Origin: Roseibium aquae
GTDB lineage: Bacteria > Pseudomonadota > Alphaproteobacteria > Rhizobiales > Stappiaceae
Length of the DNA stretch: 64,000 nucleotides
NCBI RefSeq assembly: GCF_008711285.1
Contig: NZ_VXDC01000004.1
Coordinates: 1-64,000 of the forward strand
Direction of reading: 5' to 3'
Under the pieces are notes generated by a model. That model saw nothing but the letters and a program-made list of their open reading frames with translations, searched no databases and was not told the DNA's origin. This document shows positions 26,943 to 35,880 of the stretch, piece after piece (within the stretch, counting starts at the first letter, position 1; each line of letters opens with the position of its first letter). The position numbers and the translations under genes are program-made.

Positions 26943-28682
26943 CTACAATCCGATGAAGAACCCGAATTCCTTCGTTGTGGATCCGCCCTGCGCCACATGG
27001 GCGTCCACGGCCAGACCATCCGCCCCGGTTTCGTCCGTTTCATGGTGCACGCGAAACGAGACCCCGCCGCCGAGCGAGGCGCACAGGTCGGCGAGGGCAT
27101 CGGCCAGGGCCGTCGCGCTGGAGTCCGGGTTGTCCCGGTCTGGAGGCGCCGCCACGAAGGCCAGTTGAAGCACCGTGTTGAGCCGGGCAAGCGTGAGGGC
27201 ATGATTGAGGCTTCCACGGCCATCCTCTTCGCCGGCGGACACGCTTTTCAGAACGGGAGCCGCGCGGAAGAACACATTTGCGCGGTTGGCTTGTCCCTCC
27301 AGGCAGCAGATCCCTGCCGAGGCAAGGCTCTCGGCCGTCCCCGGCGCGAGATGTGCGCGTCCAATGCTGGCGACCACGCCTTTTGAGTGCGGGTGTTCCA
27401 GAAGTTCCAGATTGTCGAACGAAAACCGAACTCCGGTCGGCAAGAGGGGCCATTGATGGCTTGCCTGTCCGGCAAGGACCGCCAGAAGGCCAATCCAGGC
27501 TGCGGGAGCGAAAAGCGCGGGAAAGCCGTCTTCTGCCGACCGCACACAGGCATCGTTCCAGACCAAGGCCAGATGGCCGCCCGCCGTCTCCTGGCGCAAT
27601 CCGCGATAGGCGGCGAACGCCTCACCCTCGAGGGTCTGATGGGGGGCGTCCATCGCCGCTAGGGCTCCAGCAGGAACGCCCGAAAAATCGGGCTCCAGAC
27701 TTGTCAGGGCGCAGGTGGCGTTTTCCTCCGCAAGGCGCGTGATGGTTTTGATCAGGCCAGCAGAAGGACCCGTCAGGTCCACCGGGTTGGCGAACAGAAC
27801 AAGGTCGAACGCCGCATCCGCGAACGGGCCGTCCGGATCGCTCAGCCGGTCATGCGCCGCCTCTGAGCCGGCCGTCCGGTCGAGTTGATAGAAGAAAAGC
27901 CGGACCTGCGACGTCTCCGGCAGGTTGCTCAGCAAGATCTTCAAGCCCTGCCAGTTTCCATAGACGGTCTTGAAACGCGGCTGATCCAAGAACAGACCCG
28001 CCTGATGGATCAGGGCCGCTTCCAGCGTGCTAGACCGGTCTCCGCTATGCCTGGGCGCGGCGGGCGAGGAGGTGGCGGTGGACGCGATATACGCATTCAG
28101 AAGGTTTTTTGCGGCATTTTGATCGGGGCCCTTTTCCGTCGATTGCGCCGGGGGGTCGACCATGGAAAAAAGCCGGTCGAGATCGTCATCTCCGCTATCT
28201 GGCGGTGCGGGGTTGCCAGAAGGCAAGGGGGGCGAGCCGGCCGGGGATTGGTGGACCGGGACGCCGGGGGCAGGCGTGTCCCCTGCCGCTGCGCCGATCC
28301 GGTCGAACCGCGTGTCGGTCCGCAAATTGCCTGACCGGTCGGCGGCCCGCGCATCGGCGGCAAAGGACATGGTCTTCAACAGGTGCGCGGGACGCAGGTC
28401 GCGCGGCTGGGTGAGGCGCAGCGTTTCCGACAGATGCACCGGCATGGACCCAAGATGGTTTTCGGCCTCGATCGTCAGTTCCGGAGCAAGACGCGCCATC
28501 AACTCGGACAAATCAAGGCCGCTGATCTCGCACAAGCCGGTTTCGGGCGATGCCAGGTCTCCAATAATCAGCACACGGTAGGGCGGCGGCGGGAGGACAG
28601 CCCGGGCGGGGGCGGTGCCGTCGCCTAGTCCCACGGTAAAGGACTTGATGCCAGAAGCCTTTGGATCCTGCTCGTCAACCAT
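26943..28682 (-). CDS. TssB/TssC-like fused sheath homologue
   Basis: A 579-residue protein. The N-terminal part (about residues 28-115) resembles TssB: PYRVLIIGDLASPETGLCEI parallels the LGDYTL strand, and LTQPRDLRPAHLLKTM parallels FSPEAVVKQ. After a linker rich in Pro/Ser/Asp (about 115-190) the rest resembles a divergent TssC: LIHQAGLFLDQPRFKTVYGNWQGLKILLSNL matches the 'ILHHEDFKKLESAWRSLKFLVD' region. Conserved arginines of the TssC core motif are not evident at the C-terminus. It is the last gene of the spike operon. I infer an accessory sheath or cap component; it could also be a non-polymerising decoy. Confidence 0.65.
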   Translation of the reverse strand: MVDEQDPKASGIKSFTVGLGDGTAPARAVLPPPPYRVLIIGDLASPETGLCEISGLDLSELMARLAPELTIEAENHLGSMPVHLSETLRLTQPRDLRPAHLLKTMSFAADARAADRSGNLRTDTRFDRIGAAAGDTPAPGVPVHQSPAGSPPLPSGNPAPPDSGDDDLDRLFSMVDPPAQSTEKGPDQNAAKNLLNAYIASTATSSPAAPRHSGDRSSTLEAALIHQAGLFLDQPRFKTVYGNWQGLKILLSNLPETSQVRLFFYQLDRTAGSEAAHDRLSDPDGPFADAAFDLVLFANPVDLTGPSAGLIKTITRLAEENATCALTSLEPDFSGVPAGALAAMDAPHQTLEGEAFAAYRGLRQETAGGHLALVWNDACVRSAEDGFPALFAPAAWIGLLAVLAGQASHQWPLLPTGVRFSFDNLELLEHPHSKGVVASIGRAHLAPGTAESLASAGICCLEGQANRANVFFRAAPVLKSVSAGEEDGRGSLNHALTLARLNTVLQLAFVAAPPDRDNPDSSATALADALADLCASLGGGVSFRVHHETDETGADGLAVDAHVAQGGSTTKEFGFFIGL

Positions 28683-28688
28683 GCCTGA

Positions 28689-29042
28689 CTACCCCCTGAC
28701 GTTCACCCGGGTGGGCGTTGCCTCGATGGCCAAAAAGGCGAGCGACGCCTGATCGATCACCACCCGTCCGTCCACCGAATACCCGGCCGACCGCTCCGCA
28801 ACATGTCCCGAAACGGCAAAGACGATACGCGGCCGTCCGTTTGACTGGTCGACACCGACCGGCGCAAGGGTCAGGTCGAGGGTCAGCGGCTCGCCATTGC
28901 TCATAGTCTCTGTGGTTTTGCCAAGAGCACGCGGTCCGTTGCCGCCCTCAAGATAGACCTTGGGCGCCCGGTTGCGCAGATAGTCATAGATGCAGGCCCG
29001 CAACGGATCCGGTTCACGTGTAGCAGGTTTCCAGTTGGCCAT
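28689..29042 (-). CDS. hypothetical protein in T6SS spike operon
   Basis: A 117-residue soluble protein that I do not recognise. It has an N-terminal helix (PDPLRACIYDYLRNRAPKVY) and then strand-rich sequence with paired LTLDLTLAPV and PRIVFAVSGHVAERSAGY segments, compatible with a small beta-sandwich. There is no signal peptide, membrane helix or catalytic motif. A good AAGGA ribosome site precedes the ATG. It is packed between the TPR gene (9 bp) and the TssB/C-like gene (6 bp), so it is co-expressed with them and may be their structural partner. Confidence 0.65.
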   Translation of the reverse strand: MANWKPATREPDPLRACIYDYLRNRAPKVYLEGGNGPRALGKTTETMSNGEPLTLDLTLAPVGVDQSNGRPRIVFAVSGHVAERSAGYSVDGRVVIDQASLAFLAIEATPTRVNVRG

Positions 29043-29051
29043 GGCGTGTCC

Positions 29052-30944
29052 TTAGCTGGGGCGGTTCTTGCCGCCGGAGGCGAGCAGGTTGAGGGCCGCG
29101 GTCCGGATTTGCGGAACAAGGTCCGGCATGAGCGTCGCCAAGCGGCCATTTTGCGGCGCGCCGACCGGCACGATGCTGGGATACCACAGGCAGTGGCCGT
29201 CCCGGTCCGCCCAATACCACGGACGGTCAAAGGCAAGGACCACCACGCCGGGCGTTTGAAGAGCGCCCGCGGCATGGAGCGCAAGGGTGTCCGGCCCAAT
29301 GACGCAGTCGAGACAGGCCGACAGCGCAGCCAGATCATGCAGGCTGCTAAAGTGCTTGCCGCCGTCCAGAATGCCCGTTCTCCCGTTCAACTGGTGGCGG
29401 GTGTCGTCCCAATTGACCGCCACCAGTGTGCCGCCCAGATCGGTGAGAGCCGGCATCAGTGTGTCCAGGGTGATCTTCGTCGGATCACCGTCCCATGCCA
29501 CGCCAATCCAGGGCTTCGGGTAATCCGCCAAGGCTGTCCGCCAGCGCCCAATCCGGCCGGGATCGGCTTCAAGATAGGGCACAGGCGCTGAGACCTCGCC
29601 CCGGACCGCGGCCGGAAGCGCGGTGAACTGGGACACCGGAAAACTGGGTTTGGGGTCGCCGGGCCTGGGGTCGGTGGTCGGGACATCGTTGGCGATAAAG
29701 CTCTGGAACCCGAACAGGTCAATCAGCTGGCCCAGCGCCGCCGGTCCGACGATATGAGCGGTCTTTTGCGGGCTGAACACCCTGGCGAACCGGATCAGCG
29801 TCATCAGTTCAAGGTTCGAGGTCGCCGGGTCGATCACAAAGGCGGCTTCTTCAAGCCTGGCTTTCAGCCGGCCCGGGTCCTGAATGTCTTCGGGCGGAAT
29901 CCGCAGGGCTTGGGCAATGACCGGTCCGTCAAGCGTTGCACCGGCCGCATCGACCTGCCCCGTTGCTAGCAGACTGTTGCGCATCAACGCCATGGCTTGG
30001 CTGCGCAGGGCCGGGCCGAGTGTTTGCGCGCTCGAAAACAGCGGCGCGAGCAGTTTCAAGGCCTGCGCCGGATGGCCCGCCAGACGGTAGGCGGTCGCCA
30101 GCGCCAGTGTGGCCATTGCGGCATCGGGTATACGCTTGGCGATGGGCATGAAAGCCCGAAGGGCCTCCGCCGCTTCGTTCCGCCCGGCCATGATCTTGAT
30201 ATAGAGGAGCCAGCCGTCGACCGACTCGGGAAACAGCAGGGTCGCCCGTTTCGCCAGCCGCAGCGCTTCGCTCGTCTGTCCGACCTCTTCGCAATTTGCC
30301 GCCAGCCCAAGCAGGTAGGTCGGGTTGTTGGGCCCGGCCAGATGCGCCTTCTCGAAGAACGGCGTGGCCTTGGCGTGATCGCAAAGCCGGGTCAGAAGAT
30401 CGGCGACAAAGGCATTTGCATTGGCCTGACCCGGCGCGGTGCGGACAGCGTCCTGGGCCACTTCGAGAGCCGGGCCCAGCAGACCGTAGCCGGCATAAAG
30501 GCGCGCAATCGCAAGCAGCACATCCGTGTTCGCGGGGAGGTGATTGCGCAGCGTCGTGAGAAGTACCTCGGCCTCCGGGATCTGACCGGACGCGGCGAGG
30601 AACTCCGCTTTCATCATGACCGCGTCAGGGTACGCCTCATCAAGGGCAAGCGCCCGGTCGACGAACCGTTCCGCGTCTTCCGTCTTGCCGCTCAGCATCA
30701 TGACCTTGGCACACAGGGTCAAAAAGCGGGGATCTTGCATGGTCCTGGACGTCGCGCGGCCCATGCGCTCGCGAGCCCCGTCCAGATCTCCTTCCAGAAG
30801 CCGCTGCTCCAAAAGGTGGCAGAGGGCCTCCGGATGCCCCGGCGCGATGTCGAGAATCCCTTCATAGAGGATCGTGGCGTTGTCGTGCCGGCCGGCTTTC
30901 GCGTGATCCCGCGCGGCGGTGAGGCGATCATCTACCAGAAGCAT
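29052..30944 (-). CDS. TPR protein with glycosyltransferase-9-like domain
   Basis: A 630-residue cytoplasmic protein. Residues about 5-330 are tandem TPR helices (for example AKAGRHDNATILYEGILDIAPGHPEAL). The C-terminal part (about 440-630) resembles the nucleotide-sugar-binding half of TPR-linked glycosyltransferases: IGVAWDGDPTKITLDTLMP, then LAALSACLDCVIGPDTLALHAAGAL and WYWADRDGHCLWYPS. No separate acceptor domain is obvious. Its place in the T6SS spike operon suggests that it modifies, chaperones or is itself cargo, but it has no export signature I can recognise. The DUF3540 gene lies 46 bp upstream. Confidence 0.7.
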   Translation of the reverse strand: MLLVDDRLTAARDHAKAGRHDNATILYEGILDIAPGHPEALCHLLEQRLLEGDLDGARERMGRATSRTMQDPRFLTLCAKVMMLSGKTEDAERFVDRALALDEAYPDAVMMKAEFLAASGQIPEAEVLLTTLRNHLPANTDVLLAIARLYAGYGLLGPALEVAQDAVRTAPGQANANAFVADLLTRLCDHAKATPFFEKAHLAGPNNPTYLLGLAANCEEVGQTSEALRLAKRATLLFPESVDGWLLYIKIMAGRNEAAEALRAFMPIAKRIPDAAMATLALATAYRLAGHPAQALKLLAPLFSSAQTLGPALRSQAMALMRNSLLATGQVDAAGATLDGPVIAQALRIPPEDIQDPGRLKARLEEAAFVIDPATSNLELMTLIRFARVFSPQKTAHIVGPAALGQLIDLFGFQSFIANDVPTTDPRPGDPKPSFPVSQFTALPAAVRGEVSAPVPYLEADPGRIGRWRTALADYPKPWIGVAWDGDPTKITLDTLMPALTDLGGTLVAVNWDDTRHQLNGRTGILDGGKHFSSLHDLAALSACLDCVIGPDTLALHAAGALQTPGVVVLAFDRPWYWADRDGHCLWYPSIVPVGAPQNGRLATLMPDLVPQIRTAALNLLASGGKNRPS

Positions 30945-30990
30945 CTAACGCACTGTCCTTAAGCAATTTCGTTTTTCACGGCTCCCTGCA

Positions 30991-31626
30991 TCATCCTACG
31001 CTGACCCGCTTGGCATCAAGGCGGACATCTTCCTTGGCTGTGACCATCGAGATGTCGCTGGTCTGCGTTGCAACGCTGTCGATGTTTTGAACGAGAATAC
31101 CGGCTTGCAGCGTGTCCGTTTCCTTGATGGCGCTGGTTCGTGTTGCCGCATTGGTGTTGATCGTGCGCGCCGAAACAAACTTGTCGACGGTTGTTTCCAG
31201 CGTTTTGGTGAAGGTCTGAATAAGCTGTTTTCCGGTTTTGGTCAGCGTTTCGGAAATGAGGCTCAGGCGCCGGGCCGTCACGGTCACCTCCGGTGCGGCA
31301 AGGTCCAATTGCCTGGCCGCCTTTAACGCCACATGGCTGGCACCGGAGACGGAGAGGGTCGCTTTGCCATCACCGCCGCGCGTGAGGACAGACAGCACGT
31401 AGGCTTCGTGCGGGGCCCGATAGAGCAGAACCGTATCGCCGATGTCCGGTTGCAGCAGGCATCCGGCCGCCTGCGCCGCATGGCACGTTTCGTCGGTGTC
31501 GAGCCGAACGAGCATCTGCGACCCGGTCACAAGGGCGGTGACCGTGCCGGTTCTCAGGTCGGGGACCTCGCTGGGTCGATCCTCGGCGGTTACGGGCACG
31601 TTCAACTTTTGCGGAAAAGGCGTCAA
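30991..31626 (-). CDS. DUF3540 T6SS-associated protein
   Basis: A 211-residue protein of the DUF3540 type, often found beside VgrG and DUF2169 genes. The N-terminal half has an OB-like beta region (TGTVTALVTGSQMLVRLDTD; DIGDTVLLYRAP), and the C-terminal half a regular alternating V/T/S pattern ending in QTSDISMVTAKEDVRLDAKR, like the rising beta-prism of phage and VgrG spikes. The TTG at 31626 is supported by GGAGAG at five to six bases. It may build or cap the spike. Role inferred from context. Confidence 0.7.
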   Translation of the reverse strand: MTPFPQKLNVPVTAEDRPSEVPDLRTGTVTALVTGSQMLVRLDTDETCHAAQAAGCLLQPDIGDTVLLYRAPHEAYVLSVLTRGGDGKATLSVSGASHVALKAARQLDLAAPEVTVTARRLSLISETLTKTGKQLIQTFTKTLETTVDKFVSARTINTNAATRTSAIKETDTLQAGILVQNIDSVATQTSDISMVTAKEDVRLDAKRVSVG

Positions 31627-31684
31627 CGGTTCTCTCCGGTATCTCGATCCGCGGCGCGGGCGGTTGGCGAGCCGCGCACCGGTG

Positions 31685-32761
31685 TCAGACCTGGGCGGTG
31701 CTTGCGATCTTGGCTTCCCAGAAGGCGATCATGGCTTTGACGTTTCCCGTCTCCGCGGCGACCGCATTGGTGTTCGCGACAGTTGCCTGTGTCTGGGCGG
31801 CAACCGCTTCCGTGCGGGCCGTGGTGGCTGTGGTGTCGACCTGGACAGCGGATGAATAGTTGCTGATGGCGTTCGTTTCGATCTTGCCCTTCTTGAATTC
31901 GGTCTTGAAGGCGCAGAAGTCGATTTTCCAGTATCCGATATCGGTCTTGATGCCGTACAGCGTGATTTTTGAGACAGGCGCGATTTCGACAGCCCCCGCC
32001 AGCAGAACGGCGATCGACGCACCCACATGGGTTGTGAGCTTGAAACCGAAAAAATAAGTATAGCTCGCGCCCAGATGGAGCGTATCGGTCCGGCTCCAGA
32101 CCTCCTTGTACGAACTGGCGTGATAGATCGAATAGGAGGCGGCTTCGTAATACTTGCGAGATACGCTGTTGACGATCGTGTATTCTTCGCCTCGGACGTC
32201 TCGCGTATAGGCTTTTGCCGTGATGTTGACCTTGCCGCGCTTGGTGTTGTCAGTCGCGTTGCCGGCGATAATGTCGATATTCTGGTTATCGCCGGACTTG
32301 AGCTTGATGGTGCTGTTGGTGCTTTCGATACCGATCTCGCCCGCCGCGTTGATGAAAAGCTTTTCACCCGCTTTGACCAGCACGCGCCCGTCGCACGCCA
32401 GAAGAATGCCCTTTCCGCCGCCGGCGGCATTGGTGTAGATGCCGGTCCCGCTTTCGGCGGCCAGATGCTGGGCCGGATAGTAGCTGGAGTGGGTGTTGCC
32501 GGTGTAGGCGGCTTGTTCCATGTCCGAGTATTCGCCCAGGCGGATGAAGCCCCCAAGGCCGGTGTCGTCGCTGAAAGATGTGTTGTCGCCGCCCAGTGTC
32601 TTCGGAACGTAGAAATAGGTATAGGCCGTCTGGTAATGCGTCCCGGTATCGGCATCGACAAGGGCGTCGCGGGAGGTGCTGCGCTGCAAATCGTTGATGT
32701 CGTCTCCCAGGTCCGAAACGGTATTTGCCAGTTGATCGAGCTGCTGCTGTGTCGTCGACAT
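31685..32761 (-). CDS. VgrG-tail-like spike protein
   Basis: A 358-residue protein. An N-terminal coiled coil (QQQLDQLANTVSDLGDDIND) is followed by a middle region with beta-helix-like repeats (VKAGEKLFINAAGEIGIEST, KLKSGDNQNIDIIAG, GKVNITAKAY), the signature of VgrG/gp5 C-terminal needles, then a hydrophobic glycine-rich patch (GASIAVLLAGAVEIAP) and a Thr/Ala-rich helical end. The ATG at 32761 has AGGAGA at the right spacing; a TTG at 32800 overlaps the VgrG stop but is less likely. Because the VgrG next door ends before its needle, this protein may supply it. No toxin motif was recognised. Confidence 0.65.
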   Translation of the reverse strand: MSTTQQQLDQLANTVSDLGDDINDLQRSTSRDALVDADTGTHYQTAYTYFYVPKTLGGDNTSFSDDTGLGGFIRLGEYSDMEQAAYTGNTHSSYYPAQHLAAESGTGIYTNAAGGGKGILLACDGRVLVKAGEKLFINAAGEIGIESTNSTIKLKSGDNQNIDIIAGNATDNTKRGKVNITAKAYTRDVRGEEYTIVNSVSRKYYEAASYSIYHASSYKEVWSRTDTLHLGASYTYFFGFKLTTHVGASIAVLLAGAVEIAPVSKITLYGIKTDIGYWKIDFCAFKTEFKKGKIETNAISNYSSAVQVDTTATTARTEAVAAQTQATVANTNAVAAETGNVKAMIAFWEAKIASTAQV

Positions 32762-32796
32762 GGTGCTCTCCTGCGTGAGGATATCTCGTTTCGGGT

Positions 32797-34326
32797 TCAA
32801 GCCGATCCGTCGCTGATCTGCATGATGATACCGGAGGCCGTTCGCGTCCGGTGGGCTACATTCTGATTGGTCGCCGTGACCGGGTTCGTCTGTTCGCTAT
32901 TCGATACCGCGCCCATGATGGCCGGGCGGTCCGGATCCCCTTCGAGGAAGGCAATCAGCACTTCCGTCCCCACCAGAAGGGTTGAATGGGACCCATAGCC
33001 GTCGCCACCGCCGTAAGGTTCCATCTTTCGGACCGTGTGGCTGGCCCGTCCCTTGGACAGACCGCTTTCATCCGACAGGAATTTCACCCGGTACCTGCCC
33101 ATGGAATCGAGTTCGGCCCGTTTGCCGTCGGATTCCCCGTCGATGATCGCGATCATGTATCCGGATACGATTGGTTTCGGTGTGTCCAGTGCCGGCCGGT
33201 AACCCACATCGAACGGAACGCAGACAAAGCTGTTGCGGTAGGGTTCGGGCGACATGTCCGAGGAGCTGAAGCCGAGCGGCGTGCTCTCGATACAATGATG
33301 GTTGACTTCGACCACGGTATAGATCCCGTCGAAATCGCGGATCGGATGATCCTTCAACTCGAAGAAAATGCCCGGCCGAAGATTGGGCACATTGCTTTCA
33401 CCGCGGAAAGTCAGCCGCTCGCAGGTCAGCCGCTCCGCGCGGCGTTTGGCGATAAAGTGCCCCTCGGCGGTCGTCGGGTAATTCTCGCCGTAGCGGGTCA
33501 TCACTCCCTGGCTTTGAAAACCGGTGTTTTCACTGACGGCGAGCGAGACCTTGGGCGTTTCGGGGTTGTACTCGCGTAGCGCCACCGTGCCGCTTTTGGT
33601 GCTGTAGGTGCAGTTGAAGGACCAAAGACCGAGTTCACCGGTCCCCAGAACCTGTTGCTTGCTGCGGTACGGGAGCTTTTCGCTGACCACCTTGCCGGAC
33701 AGTTTCTTGAAGTGCTCCTTGCGGTCCCCGAAAACAACCTTTTCCTGCCCGGAGGAATGATCGAAGGAAAAGAAGATGCCGAAGCGCTCGCACATGCGGC
33801 TGAGAAAATCGAAATCGGTTTCCCGGTACTGCATGACGAAATCCAGCTTGGGATAGTCGCTGCTGCTGGCCAGCATGTCGTGCACGATCTGCCGCGGGAC
33901 CCGGTCGGAACTCGTGCTGGACGAGGCCTTGTTGGCGTCGCTCAATTCGCCGGCGATGATTTCAACCACCGTCAGATCCTTGTCTGTGCCATAGACCTGA
34001 TCTTGCGCGCTGTGGCGCAGCAGGGCGAGTTCCGGCTCAACGGTGACCCGGTAGCAGAATTCCCGCGAGGGTGTAGGGTCGAGGCTTTCGGCGCGTCCGA
34101 TAACGCCGATCACTTGCGTGCTTTCATCGCCGACCTCGATATCGATCGTCGCCGATTTCGCGATCATGTCCTCGAGGTTCAGAATGTCCTTGCTGAGAAA
34201 GCTCACGTCGAAGCGGTAAGCTTTTCCGAGCGCCTCATGGCCGCGCAGGGCTTCCACATGCACGTCGTTCTTGGACTTGCCGGGGAGGGTCAGGAAAAGA
34301 CGGTTCTGCGGGACGACGGTATTCAT
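32797..34326 (-). CDS. vgrG: T6SS spike protein VgrG (TssI)
   Basis: A 509-residue VgrG with the gp27-like base (about residues 1-370: RGHEALGKAYRFDVSFLS, YRETDFDFLSRMCERFGI, GENYPTTAEGHFIAKRRAERL) and gp5-like OB domain (about 380-480: DSMGRYRVKFLSDE, GSHSTLLVGTEVLIAFLEGDPDRPAIMG). It stops shortly after the NQNVAHRTRTASGIIMQ segment, before the usual beta-helix needle. No C-terminal effector domain. The ATG has GGAG at eight bases. It lies between the PAAR-like and spike-tail genes. Confidence 0.95.
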   Translation of the reverse strand: MNTVVPQNRLFLTLPGKSKNDVHVEALRGHEALGKAYRFDVSFLSKDILNLEDMIAKSATIDIEVGDESTQVIGVIGRAESLDPTPSREFCYRVTVEPELALLRHSAQDQVYGTDKDLTVVEIIAGELSDANKASSSTSSDRVPRQIVHDMLASSSDYPKLDFVMQYRETDFDFLSRMCERFGIFFSFDHSSGQEKVVFGDRKEHFKKLSGKVVSEKLPYRSKQQVLGTGELGLWSFNCTYSTKSGTVALREYNPETPKVSLAVSENTGFQSQGVMTRYGENYPTTAEGHFIAKRRAERLTCERLTFRGESNVPNLRPGIFFELKDHPIRDFDGIYTVVEVNHHCIESTPLGFSSSDMSPEPYRNSFVCVPFDVGYRPALDTPKPIVSGYMIAIIDGESDGKRAELDSMGRYRVKFLSDESGLSKGRASHTVRKMEPYGGGDGYGSHSTLLVGTEVLIAFLEGDPDRPAIMGAVSNSEQTNPVTATNQNVAHRTRTASGIIMQISDGSA

Positions 34327-34354
34327 CTGGATGTCTCCAATTCGTCCATCGGGC

Positions 34355-34759
34355 CTAAAGGCTAGGGTTTAAAAATCGGATTTGGGACGGCACCAGCGTC
34401 ATGCCGACAGAGTTCGGGCTCACGCCGTTTTGCATGGTCGGGTCCATCAGCGCGCGTGTTGCCGGCATGCATTGCAAGAACAGCTTGGTCGATCCCTTCA
34501 CATTTCGGCTGTTGGAGCACACCATGCCGGACGCGACCCCGGGGCCTGGCCCGCTGACCGTCACCGGTGCGAGATTGGTCATGTTGTGCGCGGGCATGCA
34601 CATGATGAGAGACCGGAAACAGGTCGGGATCTCGGTCATCCGGAACCCCATGGAAAAAAGAGGGATGGGGATCGGCCCGACCGGCGTGGCTTGCAGGTAG
34701 ACGTCGGGGACAGAAAAATCCATTCCCGGAATGGGCCCTTGCGAGTTGACGAACGGCAT
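34355..34759 (-). CDS. PAAR-like spike-tip protein (DUF4150)
   Basis: A 134-residue DUF4150-type PAAR-like protein. Features are PDVYLQATPVGPIPIPLFSMGF, the repeated cysteines and glycine/proline turns (SGPGPGVASGMVCSNSRNVKG) and the C-terminal NSVGMTLVPSQIRFLN. It would cap the VgrG spike, as PAAR does. There is no C-terminal toxin extension, unlike many DUF4150 effectors. The ATG at 34759 overlaps the stop of the pentapeptide gene (TGATG); a longer frame to 35200 would run antisense-like through that gene and is rejected. Confidence 0.85.
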   Translation of the reverse strand: MPFVNSQGPIPGMDFSVPDVYLQATPVGPIPIPLFSMGFRMTEIPTCFRSLIMCMPAHNMTNLAPVTVSGPGPGVASGMVCSNSRNVKGSTKLFLQCMPATRALMDPTMQNGVSPNSVGMTLVPSQIRFLNPSL

Positions 34760-35880
34760 CAGTAGATCCCTCCACCGGGTGTTGCTTCGCCATCCAGCCG
34801 GACGTGTTCCGGCTTGTAGAGCTCGGCGATCGCGCGGTCTTGATCGGTCTCGATGCGCGAACCCGAGGTTCCCAACATCACCGTTTGATTCACCTGCGCG
34901 GCATGCAGTTTGGTGTTGAAGAAGGCGCTTGCCGACAAGGACGCGGCGGACAGATCGGCGTGGGAAAAGTCCGCCTGCTGAAGATTGCATTGCTCCAGCA
35001 GGACCGCGCGGCAGTCGGCCTCCTGAAAAACGGCGGAATACAGATTGGAGCCGTTCAGCCGTGCGCCGGACAGGCTCGCCCCTGCAAAATTTGCCATCGG
35101 CAGGCGGCTCGCGCTCATGTCCACGCCGTCCAGCTTGCTTTTCACGAATGCGGTTGAGTTTCCGGACACGCCCCGAAGGCTCGCACCGGAGAAGTCGCAT
35201 TCGGCGAAGACCGAGGCATCCAGAAGCGCTCCGTCCAGATTGGTGGTCTGGAACTGGCCCTTGTGAAAGGTGCAGTGCTGCCAGCTTTGCCCGGACAGAT
35301 CCATGCCGGAGAGGTTGGCATCCGCGAAAAGGGCGATGTCGATATGCGCGCCCGACAGGTCGGCGCTCCGCAGATCGGCCTCGGTCAGCATGAAGTTGGA
35401 CAAAACGCTGTTTTCCAGCCGGATATTGTCGATCTGGCAGGACAACGCCACGGTCCGGTAGAACGCGGATTGAGAAAAATCAGTATCCTGAAGGTTGGCC
35501 TTTGCGAAGGAGACCTCCGAAAACTGCGTTCTGGAGAAACTGCCTTTCGAGGCATCGCTCGATACAAGCTGGAACCGTTCCAGCATGGTGTCCGACAGGT
35601 CCACCGATTGCAAATTGCAGTCGACGATTTGCGCTTCGCGCAAGGTGGCGCCACCAAGGCGGACATTGGCCATGTTGCAGGAAACCAACTGCGCACCGGT
35701 GAGATTTACCCGCTCGAAACTGCAGGCGGACAGGTCGCAGGAAATGAACCGGATTTTGGTCAGGTCGCGTGCGGACAGATCGAGCCCGGATGCGTCGCGT
35801 TCGATGATCGGCTGCTCATGTTCCCAAAACGCGAGCACGTCTTCCAGCGAGATCGGGATTTTGGGCGGCCGGTCAAGCAT
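34759..35880 (-). CDS. pentapeptide-repeat protein
   Basis: A 373-residue protein made almost wholly of pentapeptide repeats (A[D/N]LxX), for example LTGAQLVSCNMANVRLGGAT and SLSGARLNGSNLYSAVFQEA, which fold into a right-handed quadrilateral beta-helix. A short N-terminal helix (LEDVLAFWEHEQP) precedes it. The ATG at 35880 is chosen because it overlaps the upstream stop by eight bases; a GTG-type extension to 35979 would overlap far into the neighbour. Repeat content matches the tail of the upstream giant protein, suggesting duplication. Role in T6SS loading or as cargo is inferred from position. Confidence 0.85.
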   Translation of the reverse strand: MLDRPPKIPISLEDVLAFWEHEQPIIERDASGLDLSARDLTKIRFISCDLSACSFERVNLTGAQLVSCNMANVRLGGATLREAQIVDCNLQSVDLSDTMLERFQLVSSDASKGSFSRTQFSEVSFAKANLQDTDFSQSAFYRTVALSCQIDNIRLENSVLSNFMLTEADLRSADLSGAHIDIALFADANLSGMDLSGQSWQHCTFHKGQFQTTNLDGALLDASVFAECDFSGASLRGVSGNSTAFVKSKLDGVDMSASRLPMANFAGASLSGARLNGSNLYSAVFQEADCRAVLLEQCNLQQADFSHADLSAASLSASAFFNTKLHAAQVNQTVMLGTSGSRIETDQDRAIAELYKPEHVRLDGEATPGGGIY

